DNA of 64,000 nt from NCBI RefSeq assembly GCF_036323735.1, contig NC_086024.1, forward strand, positions 60,718,924 to 60,782,923, read 5' to 3'. Numbering within the stretch: the first letter of the stretch is position 1; each line of letters starts with the position of its first letter. This DNA comes from Rattus norvegicus (lineage: Eukaryota > Chordata > Mammalia > Rodentia > Muridae). Position numbers and translations under genes: made by a program. Under the pieces are notes generated by a model. That model worked only from the letters and a program-made list of their open reading frames with translations, was not told the DNA's origin and searched no databases. Below are positions 11,396-24,189 of the stretch, piece after piece.

Positions 11396-12189
11396 ACAAA
11401 AGGGAGTAACTATAGCAATGGAGAGAATATGTGGAAATTTTGGCTAATGGTACACTGAAAGAGGAAGGATAGAAATGTGCCCATTTATCATAACCAGGTA
11501 AGCTTCTGGGCTTTAGATGATGAAACAGAAAGAGGAAGGAATATCTGGAAAAAGAGTGAATGTCAAAAATAAGAGAATAAGAGGAAACGAGATAAAACCA
11601 CAAAAGGTTAAATAGGGAACAATATGAGTATTCTTGACCTAATGTATCCTCCAGTGCATTTGGTAAATGAACAATAGCTGTAGATCTGAGAGGAAAAAAA
11701 AGAGTGGAGAGGTAGGACAAAGAAGGCAGAGGCCTGGATGCTGATTTTGCTCCTTGCCTGATCCACAACTTTGAGTCCATTGTTATGGTTCCAGTTGTAC
11801 ACTATTAAGTCTTATTGTTCTCCCTCCTCCCTAAAGGATTCCCAGCATTCTTTTCTGGTGAGTTTTCCTGATTATTCTGTGAACTAGGGATCACCTTTGA
11901 AAACACATCCAGCTGCCATTGCTATGTTTGGCTTGCACAGCTTTGCCATGCCTAGCTGCAGCACTGTGATGGCCCTGTCAGCAATGTCTGAGAATCCTTT
12001 GTCCAAAAATCCCTGTTGGTGCCACTTTGATAGACTTCCTGATAGGCAGGTGTCTTTTCACTCAGTTTTCCTGGTGTAAAATACTTTGGCAGCAGCAAGT
12101 TAGAGAAAATTTCTTAGTCTCATAATAGAGGAGATTTTTTTGAATTGAAATTAGAGAAGTAGGTAATGGCATGATAAAATATTCTTCTA
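11396..12189. other. unassigned DNA
   Basis: No gene supported. Minus-strand frames at 11394-11802 (128 and 64 codons) overlap one another and have no recognisable domains. A GC-richer stretch near 11890-12075 was examined for a processed pseudogene on both strands, but no family was recognised. Confidence 0.4.
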
Positions 12190-12807
12190 CCCAGAACCTT
12201 GCTGATCCCGGCCCATAGCTCCCTGCTCCCAAACCCCATGGGAGAGAGAGCTGATGTCCCAGACTTGTGGGCAATCCTGAGACTGCAGGACAGGAGAGAC
12301 CTCAACTTCTGCCCACCTTTCCCACATCCCTGGCCTAAGAGGAAACTGTTTAGGGCCTCTGGGCACAGGAAGATAGGGGCAGTCAAGCTGCAGAAGCCCT
12401 GCAGTCCAGACTGCGCCTGGATCTGAACGGACCCGGTCAAACAGCTCCCTGCACCTAAATCCCATGGGAGGGAGAGCTAGACCATCAGAGGGGCAGACAT
12501 GCCTGGAAAACCAGAGGAGACTATTCTCTGCCCAAATTTCTGACTCTAGAGGAAAATGTCTGGTGCGATCTGGGTGCCCTGCACACCGTGACCCTGGAGA
12601 AGTAGGGGCAGGCCCTTCTGTTTCCCACCCACAGGGTCAGCTGAAAGCCAGTAGACAGGAACATGCCTGAAAGCAGAACACTCTACTCCCATAACTGGCT
12701 GAAAGAAAACAGGAAAACAGGTCTACAGCACTCTTGACACACAGGCCTATAGGATGGTCAAGCCACTGTCAGAAATACCAAAACAAGGTAACACCAGAGA
12801 CAAGCTG

Positions 12808-13877
12808 ATAGCAAGAGGCAAGTGCAGGAAACTAAGCAACAGAAACCAAGACTATATGGCATCATCAGAGACTAATTCTCCCACCAAAGCAAACACTGAA
12901 TATCCAAAAACTACAGAAAAGCAAGATCAAGTTTTAAAATCACATTTGATCATAATGATGGAGGACTCTAAGAAAGACATAAAGAACTCCCTTAGAGAAA
13001 TGGAGGAAAACACAAGTAAATAAGTAGAAGCCCTTACAGAGGGAACAAAAAAGTCCCAGAAAGAATTACAGGAAAACACAATAAAACAGGTGAAGGAATT
13101 GAAAATGGAAATAGAAACAATAAAGAAAACACAAAGGGAGACAACCCTGGATATAGAAAACTAAAGGAAGAGACAAGTAGCCCTAGATACAGTTGTCACC
13201 AACAGAATACAAGAGAAAGAAGAGAGCAGGAGCAGAAGATTCCATAGAAATCATTGACAGAACTGTGAAAGATAATGTAAAACTGAAAAAGCTACTGGCC
13301 CAAAACATACAGGAAATCCAGGACACAATGAGAAGATCAAACCTAAGGATAACAGGTATAGAAGAGAGTGAAGACTCCCAGCTCAAAAGACCAGTAAATA
13401 TCTTCAACAAAATCATAGAAGAAAACTCCCTAACCTAAACAAAAAGATGCCCAAAAACAGACAAGAAGCCTACAGAACTCCAAATAGATTGAACCAGAAA
13501 AGGACTCCTTCTGTCACATAATAGTCAAAACACCAAATGCACAAAACAAAGAAAGAATATTAAAAGCAGTAAGGGAAAAAGGTTAAGTAACATATAAAGG
13601 CAAACCTATCAGAATTAAAACAGACTTCTCACCAGAGACTATGAAAGCCATAAGATCCTGAACAGATGTCATACAGACCCTAAGAGAACACAAATACCAG
13701 CCCAGAATACTGTATCCAACAAAACTCTCAATTAACATAGATGGAGAAACCAAGATATTCCATGACAAAACCAAATTTACACAATACCTTTCTATAAATC
13801 CAGCCCTACAAAAGATACTAAATGGTAAAACCCAACAAAAGGAGGCAAGCTACACCATAGAAAGAGGAAGAGACTAA
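12808..13877 (+). pseudogene. L1 ORF1 pseudogene
   Basis: The homolog of the 357-codon ORF1 at 47391-48464. The ancestral start ATG has become ATA at 12808-12810 (followed by codons for ARGK). The frame then breaks at an in-frame TAA at 13021-13023, with further stops and small indels downstream. Recognisable protein blocks include the Ser/Asn-rich N-terminus, the Lys/Glu-rich coiled-coil region (about 12960-13300) and the 'RRSNLRITGIEESEDSQLK' RRM entry (13330-13390). The ancestral stop is TAA at 13875-13877. It cannot make a functional ORF1 protein. Confidence 0.9.
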
Positions 13878-13934
13878 TCCTCTTGCAACAAAACAAAGAG
13901 AAGACAAGCACACAAACATAATCTAACCTCCAAA

Positions 13935-16900
13935 TACAAAGATAACAGGAAGCAACAATCACTACTCCTTAATATCTCTCAACATCACTGGAGTCAATTC
14001 ACCAATAAAAAGACACAGATTAACAAACTGGATACTTAATGAGGACCCAGAATTTTGCTGCCTACGGGAAACACACCTCAGAGACAAAGACAGACACTAC
14101 CTGGGATTAAAAAGCTGGAAAACAACTTTCCAAGCAAATGATCTGAAGAAGCAAGCTGGAATAGCCATTTTAATAACGAATAAAATAGATTTTCAACCAA
14201 AAGTCATCAAAAAACATAAGGAAGGACACATCATATTCATCAAAGGAAAAGTCAATCAAGATGAACTCTCAATCGTAAATATCTATGCTCCAAATACAAG
14301 GGCATATACATACATAAAACAAACCTTACTAAAGCTCAAAGCACACATTGCACCTCATGCAAAAATAGTAAGAGATTTCAACATCCCACTCTCATCAATG
14401 GACAGATCAGGGAAACAGAAATTAAACAGAGACATAGACAGACTAACAGAAGTGATGAACTAAATGGACTTAATAGATATTTATAGAACATTCTATCCTA
14501 AAACAAAAGGATATACATTCTTCTCACCACTTCATGTTACTTTCTCCAAAATTGACCATGTAATCAGTCATAAGGCAGGCCTCAACAGATACAGAAAGAT
14601 AGAAATAATCCCATGTGTCCTGTCAGACCACCACGTGCTAAAGTTGGTCTTCAATAAAAATAAGGAAAGAACGGTCACATATACATGGAAGTTGAACAAT
14701 GTTCTGCTCAATGATAACCTGGTCAAGAAAGAAATTGAAGACTTCTTAGAATTTAATGAAAATGAAGGTACAATATACCCAAAATTATGGGACACAATGA
14801 AAGCTGTGCTAAGAGGAAAACTCATAGCTGTGAGTGCCTGCAGAAAGAAACATGAGAGAGCATATATCAGCAACTTGACAGCACACCTAAAAGCTCTAGA
14901 ACAAAAAGAAGCAAATACGCCCAGGAAGAGTAGAAGGCAGGAAATAATCAAACTCAGAGATGAAATCAACCAAGTAGAAACAAAAGGACTATACAAAAAT
15001 CAACGGAACCAAAAGCTGTTTTTTTTTAGAAAATCAACAAGTTAGATAAACCCTTAGCCAAACTAACCAAGGACACACAAAGAGTGTTCAAATTAACAAA
15101 ATCAGAAATGAAAAGGGAGAGATAACAACAGAATCAGAGGAAATTAAAAAAAAATCATCAGATCCTAATACAAAAGCCTATTTTCAACAAAATTTGAAAA
15201 TCTGGAGGAAATAGACAATTTCCTAGACAGATACCTGGTACTGAAATTAAATCAGGAACTGATAAAGCATTTAACAACCCCATAACTCCTAAAGAAATAG
15301 AAGCAGTCTTTAAAGTCTCCCAACCAAAAAGAGCCCAGGTCCAGGTGGGTTCAGTTCAGAATTCTATCAGACCTTCACAGAAGACCTCATACCAATATTA
15401 TCCAAACTATTCCAAAAATTGAAACAGATGGAAGGCTATGGAATTCCTTCTATGAAGGCAAAATTACTCTTATACCTAAACCACACAAAGACCCAACAAA
15501 GAGAGAGAACTTCAGACCAATTTGCCTTATGAATATTGAAGCAAAAATACTCAATAAAATTCTTGCAAACCAAATCCAAGAGTACATCAAAACAATCATC
15601 CACCATGATCAAGTAGGCTTCATCCCAAGTATGCAAGGATGGTTTAATATACGGAAAATCATCAACGTAATCCACTATATAAACACACTGAAAGATAAAA
15701 ACCACATGATCATTTCATTAGATGCTGAGAAAGCATTTGACAAAATTCAACACCCCTTCATGATTAAAGTCCTGGAAAGAACAGAAATTCAAGAACCATA
15801 CTGAAACATAGTAAAAGTCATATACAGCAAACCAGTAGCTAATATTAAACTAAATGGAGAGAAACTTGAAGCAATCTCACTAAAATCAGGGACTAGGCAA
15901 GGCTGTAGACTCTCTCCCTACTTATTCAATATAGTTCTTGAAGTCCTAGCCAGCGCAATCAGACAAGAAAAGGAGATCAAAGAGATACAGATTGGAAAGG
16001 AAGAAATCAAAATATCACTATTTGCAGATGATATGATAGTATATTTAATTGATCCCAAAAGTTACAGCAGAGAACTACTAAAGCTGATAAACACCTTCAG
16101 GAAAGTGTCTGGATATAAAATTAACTCAAATAAATCAGTAGCCTTCCTCTACAAAAAAGAGAAACAAGTTGAGGAAGAAATTTGGGAAATGACACCCTTC
16201 ATAACAGTCCCAAATAAAATAAAATACTGCTGTGTGACTTTATTCAAGAAAGTGAAAGATCTGTATCATAAGAACTTCAAGCTTCTGAAGAAAGAAATTG
16301 AAGAAGATCTCAGAGATGGAAAGATCTCCCATGCTCATGAATTGGCAGGATTAATATAGTAAAAATGGCTATTTTACCAAAAGTGATCTATAGATTCAAT
16401 GCAATCCTCATCAAAATTCCAATCCAATTCTTCAGAGAGTTAGACAGAAAAATTTGCAAATTCATCTGGAATAACAAAAAACCCAGGATAGCTAAAACTC
16501 TCCTCAACAATAAAAGGACATCCGGGGGAATCACTATCCCTGAACTCAAGCAGTATTATAGAGCAGTACTGATAAAAAACTGTATGGTCTTGGTACAGAG
16601 ACAGGCAGATAGACCAGTGTAAAAGAATTGAAGACTCAGAAATGAACCCACTCACCTATGGTCACTTGATTTTTGACAAAGGAGCCAAAACCATCCAATG
16701 GAAAAAAAGATGGCATTTTCAGCAAATGGTGCTGGTTCAACTGGAGGTCAACATGTAGAAGAATGCAGATCGATCCATGCTTATCACCCTGTACAAAGCT
16801 TAAGTCCAAGTGGATCAAGGACCTCCACATTGAACCAGATACACTCAAACTAATAGAAGAAAAGTGGGGAAGCATCTCTAACACATGGGCACTGGAGAAA

Positions 16901-17742
16901 ATTTCCTGAACAAAACACAAATTGCTTATGCTCTAGATCAAGAATCGACAAATGGGATCTCATAAAACTACAAAGCTTCTGTAAGGCAAAGGACACTGTT
17001 GTTAGGACAAAATGGCAACTATCAGACTGGGAAAAGATCTTTACCAATCCAACAACAGATAGAGGGCTTATATCCAAATATAGAAAAAAACTCACAAAGT
17101 TACATGGCACTGAGACAAATAACCTTATTAAAAATGGGGTTCAGAGCTAAACAAAGAATTCACAGCTGAGGAATGTTGAATGGCTGAGAAGAACCTAAAG
17201 AAATGTTCAACATCTTTAGTCATAAGGGAAATGCAAATCAAAACAACCTTGAAATTCCACCTCACATCAGTTAGAATGGCTAAGATCAAAACTCCGGCGA
17301 CAGCAGATGCTGGCGAGGATGTGGAGAAAGAGGAACACTCCTCCATTGTTGGTGGGATTGCAGACTGGGACAACCATTCTGGAAATCAGTCTGGAGGTTC
17401 CTCAGAAAATTGGACTTTGCACTACCTGAGGACCCAGCTACACCTCTCTTGGGCATATACCCAAAAGATGCCCCAACATATAACAAAGACATGTGCTCCA
17501 CTATGTTCATCGCAGCCTTATTTATAATAGCCAGAAGCTGGAAAGAACCCAGATGCCCTTCAACAGAGGAATGGATACAGAAAATGTGGTACATCTACAC
17601 AATGGAATACTACTCAGCTATCAAAAACAATTTCATGAAATTCATAGGCAAATAGACTATACTAGAAAATATCATCCTGAGTGAGGTAACCCAATTACAG
17701 AAAAATACACATGGTAAGCACCCATTGATAAGGGAATATTAG
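13935..17742 (+). pseudogene. L1 ORF2 pseudogene
   Basis: Full-length relic of the endonuclease/reverse transcriptase frame. The ancestral start region near 13935 no longer has an ATG. Recognisable blocks are endonuclease text ('CLRETHLRDKDRHYL' type, near 14060-14100), the endonuclease C-terminal and linker part (14464-15045), RT segments (15529-15804, 'SLDAEKAFDKIQHPF'), the FADDM catalytic box (16021-16035) and the Cys-rich C-terminal region (about 17300-17370). Many stops and frameshifts separate these blocks, and the open pieces are at most 193 codons. A nonsense codon near 17653, within the last ~30 codons, is shared with the L1 at 57.2-58.9 kb. Confidence 0.92.
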
Positions 17743-18544
17743 CCCAAATGCTTGAATTACCCTAGATGCACAGAACACATGAAAGTCAAGAAGGATGACC
17801 AAAATGTGAATGCTTCACTCCTTCTTTAAAAGGGGAACAAGAATACCCTTGGGAGGGAATAGGGAGGCAAAGTTTAGAACAGAGGCTGAGGAATGCCCAT
17901 TCAGAGCCTACCCCACATCTGGACCATAAGTATACAGCCACCAAGATAAGATGGATGAAGCAAAGATGTGCAGGCTGACAGGAACTGGATGTAGATCTCT
18001 CCTGAGAGACATAGCCAGAATATGGCAAATACATAAGCGAATGCCAGCAGCAAACCACTGAACTGAGAATAGGACCCCCATTTGAAAGAGCTTGAAAGAG
18101 GCTCGAGATCCCATATGAACAATAATGCCAACCAACCAGAGCTTCCAGGGACTAAGTCACTACCCAAAGACTATACATGGACTGACCCTGGACTCCAACT
18201 GCATAGGTAGCAATGAATAGCCTGGTAAGGGCACCAGTGGAAGGGGAAGCCCATGGTCCTGCCAAGGCTGGATACCCAGTGAACAGGATTTTTGCGGGGA
18301 GGGCATTAATGGGGAAGATGGGGAGATGAACCCATATAAAAGGGGAGGGAGAAGAGCTAGGGGGATGTTGGCTTGGAAACCGGGAAAGGGAATAACATTT
18401 GAAATGTAAATAAGAATTACTCAATTTAATAAAGATGAAAAAATTAAAAAAAAATACTTATCCCCACCTATCCTTATTTCCCAAATATTCAACTGGTATA
18501 TTACTTAATGTTTCTATTTCAATGATAAAATTCCATAACCACAA

Positions 18545-18868
18545 GCAACTTGGAGAACGGAGGGTTTATTTTATCATACATCATGTCGTCCATCATCCGG
18601 TGAAGTCAAAGAAAGCAGTCAAGGCCTGAACTTGCCAAGAAATGCTGCAGAGACCGTGGAAGAGTGGTGGTTAATGCTTTGTTCCTCATGACCTGTTTAT
18701 ACAACCCATGATCATCTGCCCAATATTGGTACTGCTCTTAGGGAAGGGGCTCGCTGATATTAATCATTAATCAATAAAATGTACCACAGGCTTATCCACA
18801 GGCCAATCTGGTGGGGATATTTTCTCAATGGATGATCTCTCTTCCCAAATGACACTAGCCTTTCCTCC
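18545..18868. mobile_element. old rodent interspersed repeat, family not assigned
   Basis: The order 'ggtttattttatcatac', 'gtcgtccatcatccgg', 'ttgccaagaaatgctgcagagaccg' and 'gaagagtggtggttaatgctttg', then 'tttctcaatggatgatctctcttcc', matches a widespread rodent repeat I recognise by sequence but cannot name safely. It is diverged and lacks clear termini. Confidence 0.45.
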
Positions 18869-19775
18869 TCTCCATGCCTCTATGAGGATGCTCCCCCACC
18901 CTCCATCCCACCTCCACACTAGCATTCCCCTACCCTGGTTCATTGAGCCCCCAACAGGACCAAGGGGTTCCCCTCCCAGTGATACCCAATAAGGCAATCC
19001 TCTGATACATATGTAGCTGGAGCCATGATCCCTCATGCGTACCCTTCCGTTGGTGGTTTAGTCCATCGGAGCTTTGGGGGATCTTGTTGGTTGATATTGT
19101 TGATCTTCCTATGAGGCTGCAAACCTCTACAGCTCCTATAGTCCTTGCCATAACTTCTCCTTTGGGTTCCCCTCGCTCAGTCCAATGTTTGGCTGTGTAC
19201 ATACACATCTGTATTGGTCAGGCTTTGGCGGAGCCTCTCAGGGGACAGCTATACCAGTCTCCTTATTATACCAGCACTTCTTGGTATCAGCAGTACTATC
19301 TAGGTTTGGTGTCAGCAGAAGTGATGGATCCCTAGGTGGGGCAGTCTCTGGATGGCCATTCCCTTTATTTAGTCTCTGCTCCACTCTGTCCCTGAATTTC
19401 ACTTTTACAGGAGGAATTCTCGATTAATACTTTTGAGGTGGGTGGACGGCCCCATACCTCAACTGGGTGCTGTGTCTATCCACTGAATATGGTCTCTACA
19501 GGTAATCTCTCCCATTTGTTGGGTATTCTAGCTAATGTCCTCCCTGTTGGGTCCGGGGAACCTCTTGGGTCCCTGGCATCTGGATCTTTCTAGCTACCAC
19601 CTGTTCCCCCTTCCCACAGTGGTACATACCTCATTTCAAATTCCTGACCCTCTGAAATTCTCCCTTATCTCCTCCTTTATCTGAACTGCCCCCCCCGTCT
19701 TTCCCTCCCCCATCCCCTCTCTCTCCCAGACCCTCCCTCTCTACTTCTCAGAGATTATTTTCTTCGTCTTCAAAA
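18869..19775 (-). mobile_element. old L1 3'UTR fragment
   Basis: Plus-strand text runs C/T-rich ('tctatgaggatgctcccccaccc'), then 'cctaccctggttcattgagcc', 'acatatgtagctggagcca', 'gttggtggtttagtcc', 'ggatccctaggtggggcagtctctggatggccattcc', and ends in C/T-rich low-complexity DNA near 19775. This is the reverse complement of an old murine L1 3'UTR. The poly(A) end is missing on the left. Confidence 0.8.
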
Positions 19776-19799
19776 AATAATAATAATAACACCAAGGTT

Positions 19800-21135
19800 T
19801 ATACGTGCAATTCATTCTCTATATCTTGCCCACGTTTTCAAGGCTCTTTGAACCATACCCTTACCATCTATGTCCACAAACTAGCATCTGGACATGCACC
19901 TCCATAACTTTATGTATATTGTATGCCTTCTTGGAAAAGCATTTGATTGGTATTATTTTGTTTTTGTCACCCTCCAATGACTGTCACAGAACAGGAATTA
20001 ATAGATGAGAAAGAAACTGACAAGACAGTACAATGGTGGTATGTTGAAGAGGGTGGAGACATAAAGGAGGAAATAGTAGTAAGAGGAAAGGAAATAGAAG
20101 TGTTTAAAAACAGAGAAAAAAGTGTTTAAAAACAAAGAAAAGATACTTTGGAATGGACAAAAGCATCTGAATGTAAAGTACATGTGGAGTGAAGTTGAAG
20201 GAGAACTGAAATGTGGAAGAAAATCAGGAAAGCAGAGAAGGAAGAAGAGACTTTCAGGGGCAACACAGTGTGGTGGGATGGAGTGCAGAGATGGGGTTTT
20301 AGAAAAAAAAAAGGAAAATGACATTCGTAAGGAATGTAACACTTTGTCCTAGAGAGATTCCTGCCCAAACTGCAGTGTGCCAGAATATTATTGCTATAAC
20401 TGTGATCCAAACTACCAAATTTTCTACCATTTTAAGTGACTTATATAAATATCCTCCCTGTTAAAGAATAATAGCCTTAAGATTTTTTCCTAACATATAT
20501 GTTTTTCCTAGCATATATGGGACAGGAAGGACTTATGAGAATGAAATATATTACTGATGTTATATACTAAAATTGGATGAATTTAAATACTAGTGATTTT
20601 TAAATATCATTGGTACAGATTTTACATTATTTGATTATTTTTTATTAATTCACTTTACCTTATAGTAATTTTTTCTCGATAAATTTATCTTTCAGGCTGA
20701 TGAAACCTGTTGATGTTATTGTAGCACCTGCAAAGAGAGAAGGACAGGAATCATTGCAACATAATTCTTGTTACAACAATTTGAGTCAGAAAATATTCTT
20801 GGTAACATCCTTATTTAAACTCATAGACCTACTCAGAGAAAAGTAGCAGTTTAATTTTTTTTATCAAAACAAGAACCATCTCTTGTAAGCTTTATACTAG
20901 TAGACAGTTGAAGTTTCCTATATATGACATGTTCATGTCTAACAATTCTTATACTGTTAGGAAAATAATTTAATTTTCTTGTTTGTTGACTTTTCAGGAT
21001 TAATGACTAGGTTCTAGAGATAGCAATGGTTTGCTAAGGAAAAGAGCAATGTTTAATAATACGTTCAAATAAAATCTTTTTTCGTTAATTTATTTGTTTA
21101 TCTACTTTACATCCTGATCACAATGCACACACTCA

Positions 21136-21136
<1 letters not shown>
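19800..21136. other. unique AT-rich DNA with a purine-rich stretch
   Basis: Nothing recognised as a gene. 20000-20340 is purine-rich on the plus strand. It contains a short tandem duplication of 'gtgtttaaaaaca[g/a]agaaaa' at 20099-20143. The frames of 94-114 codons on the opposite strand are Ser/Phe-rich low-complexity products of this composition. Confidence 0.5.

Positions 21137-21170
<34 letters not shown>
21137..21170. repeat. (CA)n microsatellite
   Basis: About 17 uninterrupted CA units. A (GTTTT)n tract follows at about 21205-21235. Confidence 0.95.
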
Positions 21171-21172
<2 letters not shown>

Positions 21173-21239
21173 TCCAGGCTGTGCCTTCATAGTGTAAGGC
21201 CATTTGTTTTGTTTTGTTTTGTTTCTGTTTTGTTTCATT

Positions 21240-22340
21240 TTTGTTAGTCTCAAACACATGAAGTATCAGAGCTTTCCTGGTCTTCTTGAATCATAAATAT
21301 AGTTGGTTAAGTGTGCACAATGGGCTTCAATTTCTCTATTTAATAATTGTAGTTTTGAAAACTATATGATCACTCTGCCCCCACACCCTCACCCTCTAAT
21401 ATTCCTTTCCCTTTTGTTTTATTGTATTGGGAATCCTATGATGAGTATCGTGGAAAGTATTTATGAAGCTTCGAATCTGGGGGTAGAAAGAGTAAAAGTC
21501 CTGATTTTGAAGCTTTTAACCAATAATTTGGCACTGATTGAGAAAACCATTACTTCTTCATTCTTTTACAATGATCTTCTAAATCAATTCTAATTAATCT
21601 TCTTTAATCTGATGTATACTCTTACCTGATGCAGTTTTTTTAAAAAGGAATATTTGCTTGTCTTGTGTGTTTGCAAAGTGTCTTGTATTAGTAGTCATCG
21701 TGAGACACTGAGAATGATGTGTAAAGTGCTGTCGTCTTACATGCAAAGGTCACTGACATGCAAAACTTATTTTGACCCTGATATTAAGGGGCCCACATGG
21801 ACCTATCTTTTCAGGAGGGCTCACAGAAAATGAGCTGAGATGCACTCAGATTTTTTAACAGAATTGAGGGAATATGCAGTTTTTAAAATTAGGGCACTTT
21901 TTTTGTACCAGCAGATGAAATTCATTGAAGTCTTCTGGATGTGGTTAGTGCACAAGACGGCAGTTCACATCCCAGGAAGATGCCTTCTTCATAATGCTTC
22001 CCAACAGAGAATCTGAGCTATGTGCACCCATTTCTGGCAGGCAAAATTCATCATCTCCAGATTAGAATATTAGACATATTGGCCTTTTTCAGGAAGAAGC
22101 AGCTACAGTTGATTCTGGCAGCCAGGCAAAAGCTGTAAAATGCAAAACTAGAAAAATTATACAGAAAATCTCTACTGTGTTCTAAGAGAGTGAAGATCTT
22201 AATTAAGGTAATAATGTTGGTACCAGTGCAAGACTTGTCAGGAGAGATTGACAGCTCAGACTTGCAGAGGGTCTTTTAGGAAAGATGACCATGACAGAGC
22301 AGAGCAAGTGCAATAGGAGCCTCTGGAAAGAGTGCTTACA
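21240..22340. other. unique DNA, nothing recognised
   Basis: No supported gene. A 96-codon plus-strand frame at 21303-21593 has no recognisable domain. Confidence 0.4.
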
Positions 22341-22344
22341 GAGG

Positions 22345-22450
22345 CCATAGCTGTCTGAGCCTCAAAATACATGGTACTGGATCCAAACTCAGAGTCCTCT
22401 ACTCGAGCTCTTTGTGTGATCTTAACCTGTGTGCCGTCTTTCCAGCTCCG
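22345..22450 (-). mobile_element. B3/B2-type SINE remnant, tentative
   Basis: Plus-strand 'actggatccaaactcagagtcctct', 'gatcttaacctgtgtgccgtctttccagctcc' follows the reverse complement of the 5' half of a B2/B3-type SINE. Short and diverged. Confidence 0.4.
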
Positions 22451-22479
22451 CAAATAACATTCTTAATGCAGCATTTCCC

Positions 22480-23210
22480 ACGGGGAAAACCCTGGACAGC
22501 TTGTGACACTGCTCTCTCTAGAACGCCCACGAGCTGTTCTGTGGATTCAGATGAAACCACAATCAAGCTGCTTTAGTCATATCTGTCGCGTTTATTTTAT
22601 TTTAAATTCGTTACCACGTTCGTAGTCTTGTATCCACTAGAAGTCTTTACTAGTGCTGAATGATAACCCTGTACATGATGTCAGGCTATGTCTCTCTTTT
22701 AAAAAAAATATTTTGTAGTTAGCATTGTTACTATCGTTTGATTTTATGCACAATCGATTAAAAAATGAGATAGAGCTCGAAATGAGCCCGTGGAGAAGAA
22801 AACTATGAACAAACCACTCATCAATTGGCACCTGAAACAATGAGTGATGCAAACTACATCACAAAACTGTAAATGGTAAATCTGTACATTAGCATATCAG
22901 CAAACTGTCAAGAGCCGTGAGATTGTGCAGACAGAACAAACGCGAGAGTATGATAGGAATTACGAAGACAAAAATCTTTGGAAATGAAATTTTATTAGAC
23001 TGATGACTTTTGTAACTTCCCCTAGAGCCTTTTAGGCTAGATATCTTCACTAATTTGGGTCATGAACTTTTGCGAAATTTTCTAACAAAGCACAGTCGCA
23101 TCTCTCCTAACCCAATTGAGTTATTTCACGACAATTGTCATACAATGTTTGCAAAATAAATTACTATTGCTTTTGCCAAAGGCAAGGATGGGACCAGCCC
23201 ATCTGAGCTA
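22480..23210. promoter_or_regulatory. candidate conserved non-coding element (CpG-retaining unique block)
   Basis: About 700 bp free of recognisable repeats and long frames. It retains many more CpGs than the flanking AT-rich DNA, for example near 22585, 22620, 22735, 22780, 22940-22960, 23075 and 23098. It also has many TAAT/ATTA cores. Retained CpGs and lack of repeats are typical of constrained or unmethylated enhancers, but conservation cannot be judged from a single sequence. Confidence 0.3.
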
Positions 23211-23427
23211 TTATTAAAATTTCATGTTCACAGCAAAGTCCATAGCATGTGGACTAAAGCATCAGAGCGGCAACCGAAAGGCTAAGACCAAATGCTCTAT
23301 TCAAAGTCAAACAATCAGAACAGACAAAAACAAAGAGATAAACACATGGACTGATAAAAAAATTAACTGACTTAAGTGTTACTATGGATTCTGTCACAAA
23401 ACCAATTACAGATACCTGTATCAAAAA

Positions 23428-23478
23428 AAAAAGAAACAAAAACAAAAAACAAAAACAAAACAAAAAACAAAAAACAAA
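23428..23478. repeat. (CAAAAA)n A-rich tract
   Basis: Alternating 'aaaaac' and 'aaaac' units. It could be the tail of a lost SINE, but no SINE body is visible upstream. Confidence 0.8.
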
Positions 23479-23479
23479 T

Positions 23480-24185
23480 GTAATGACTTGTGGAATATGT
23501 TCCACTTCAGTGAAACCCACAAATGGATCACAGAAGTGAGACATACATTCAGTGTCATTGGTATGCTTCTTTAACATTTATATTATAAGTAGTTAGCAAA
23601 AAACAACTTTACTAGTTTTATTGGGAACCCCAGTGGTATATCGTGAGCATTAATAAATATAGGCTGTGTTGTACCATTAAAGAGATACTCTTGTTACCCA
23701 GTCACGTGCTGTGACTCTTCAATTTGTTGCAGCATGCACATTCTGATCTTAATGAAGTATTGTAGAAAATCAATAGTGTGGAGGTGAGTGAAGGGCATGT
23801 ACGAAGTACAAAGCACAAAGCTTTCTGGTGCACTGAAGGAGGAGTTGCGTGGCAGCTGCCAGCCAAGCTTTTACATTGTCGAATCACTGCTGCCACCAGG
23901 AAGATTATTTACTACATGAGTTTTGAAATCATACAAGAAATAGTTTTCAAAACCTTCCAGACATGGGTGGCAAGTAACCTGCTCAAATTTCTCTTCCAGC
24001 ATTATCTATAAAACAAGCTTTGGAAATATGATTTGCAGTATAATTCGCCTTTATTAAAACATAGCTCAATGATTTTAGTCAATTTACCATATCACAAAAT
24101 TATAAATTTTTGCCTTATTTCATAAGCAATTTTAATGACTATATTTTCTTCCTCCTCTTTACTGCCATAGACCAAGGAAAGCACG
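23480..24185. other. unique DNA, nothing recognised
   Basis: No gene, repeat or RNA could be supported. A 77-codon plus-strand frame and a 64-codon minus-strand frame overlap each other and look fortuitous. Confidence 0.4.
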
Positions 24186-24189
24186 GCAG

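Larger units (their letters stand above)
12190..18460 (+). mobile_element. near full-length, inactive L1 (rat L1 type)
   Basis: A single plus-strand L1 with all parts in order: partial 5'UTR from 12190 (the 5' end lies inside a monomer), ORF1 remnant, ORF2 remnant, 3'UTR, and an 'aataaag' signal followed by an A-rich tail at about 18429-18455. It shares all segments with the intact L1 at 42.8-49.8 kb, but both frames carry many substitutions, stops and frameshifts. No confident target duplication was found. The 3' flank 'aatacttatcccc' and 5' flank 'aatattcttctaccc' are similar but not convincing. Confidence 0.92.

Noticed and set aside
11897..12079. Possible processed pseudogene in a GC-richer stretch
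   Set aside because: Both strands were read in all frames and no protein family could be recognised. There is no A tail or target duplication.
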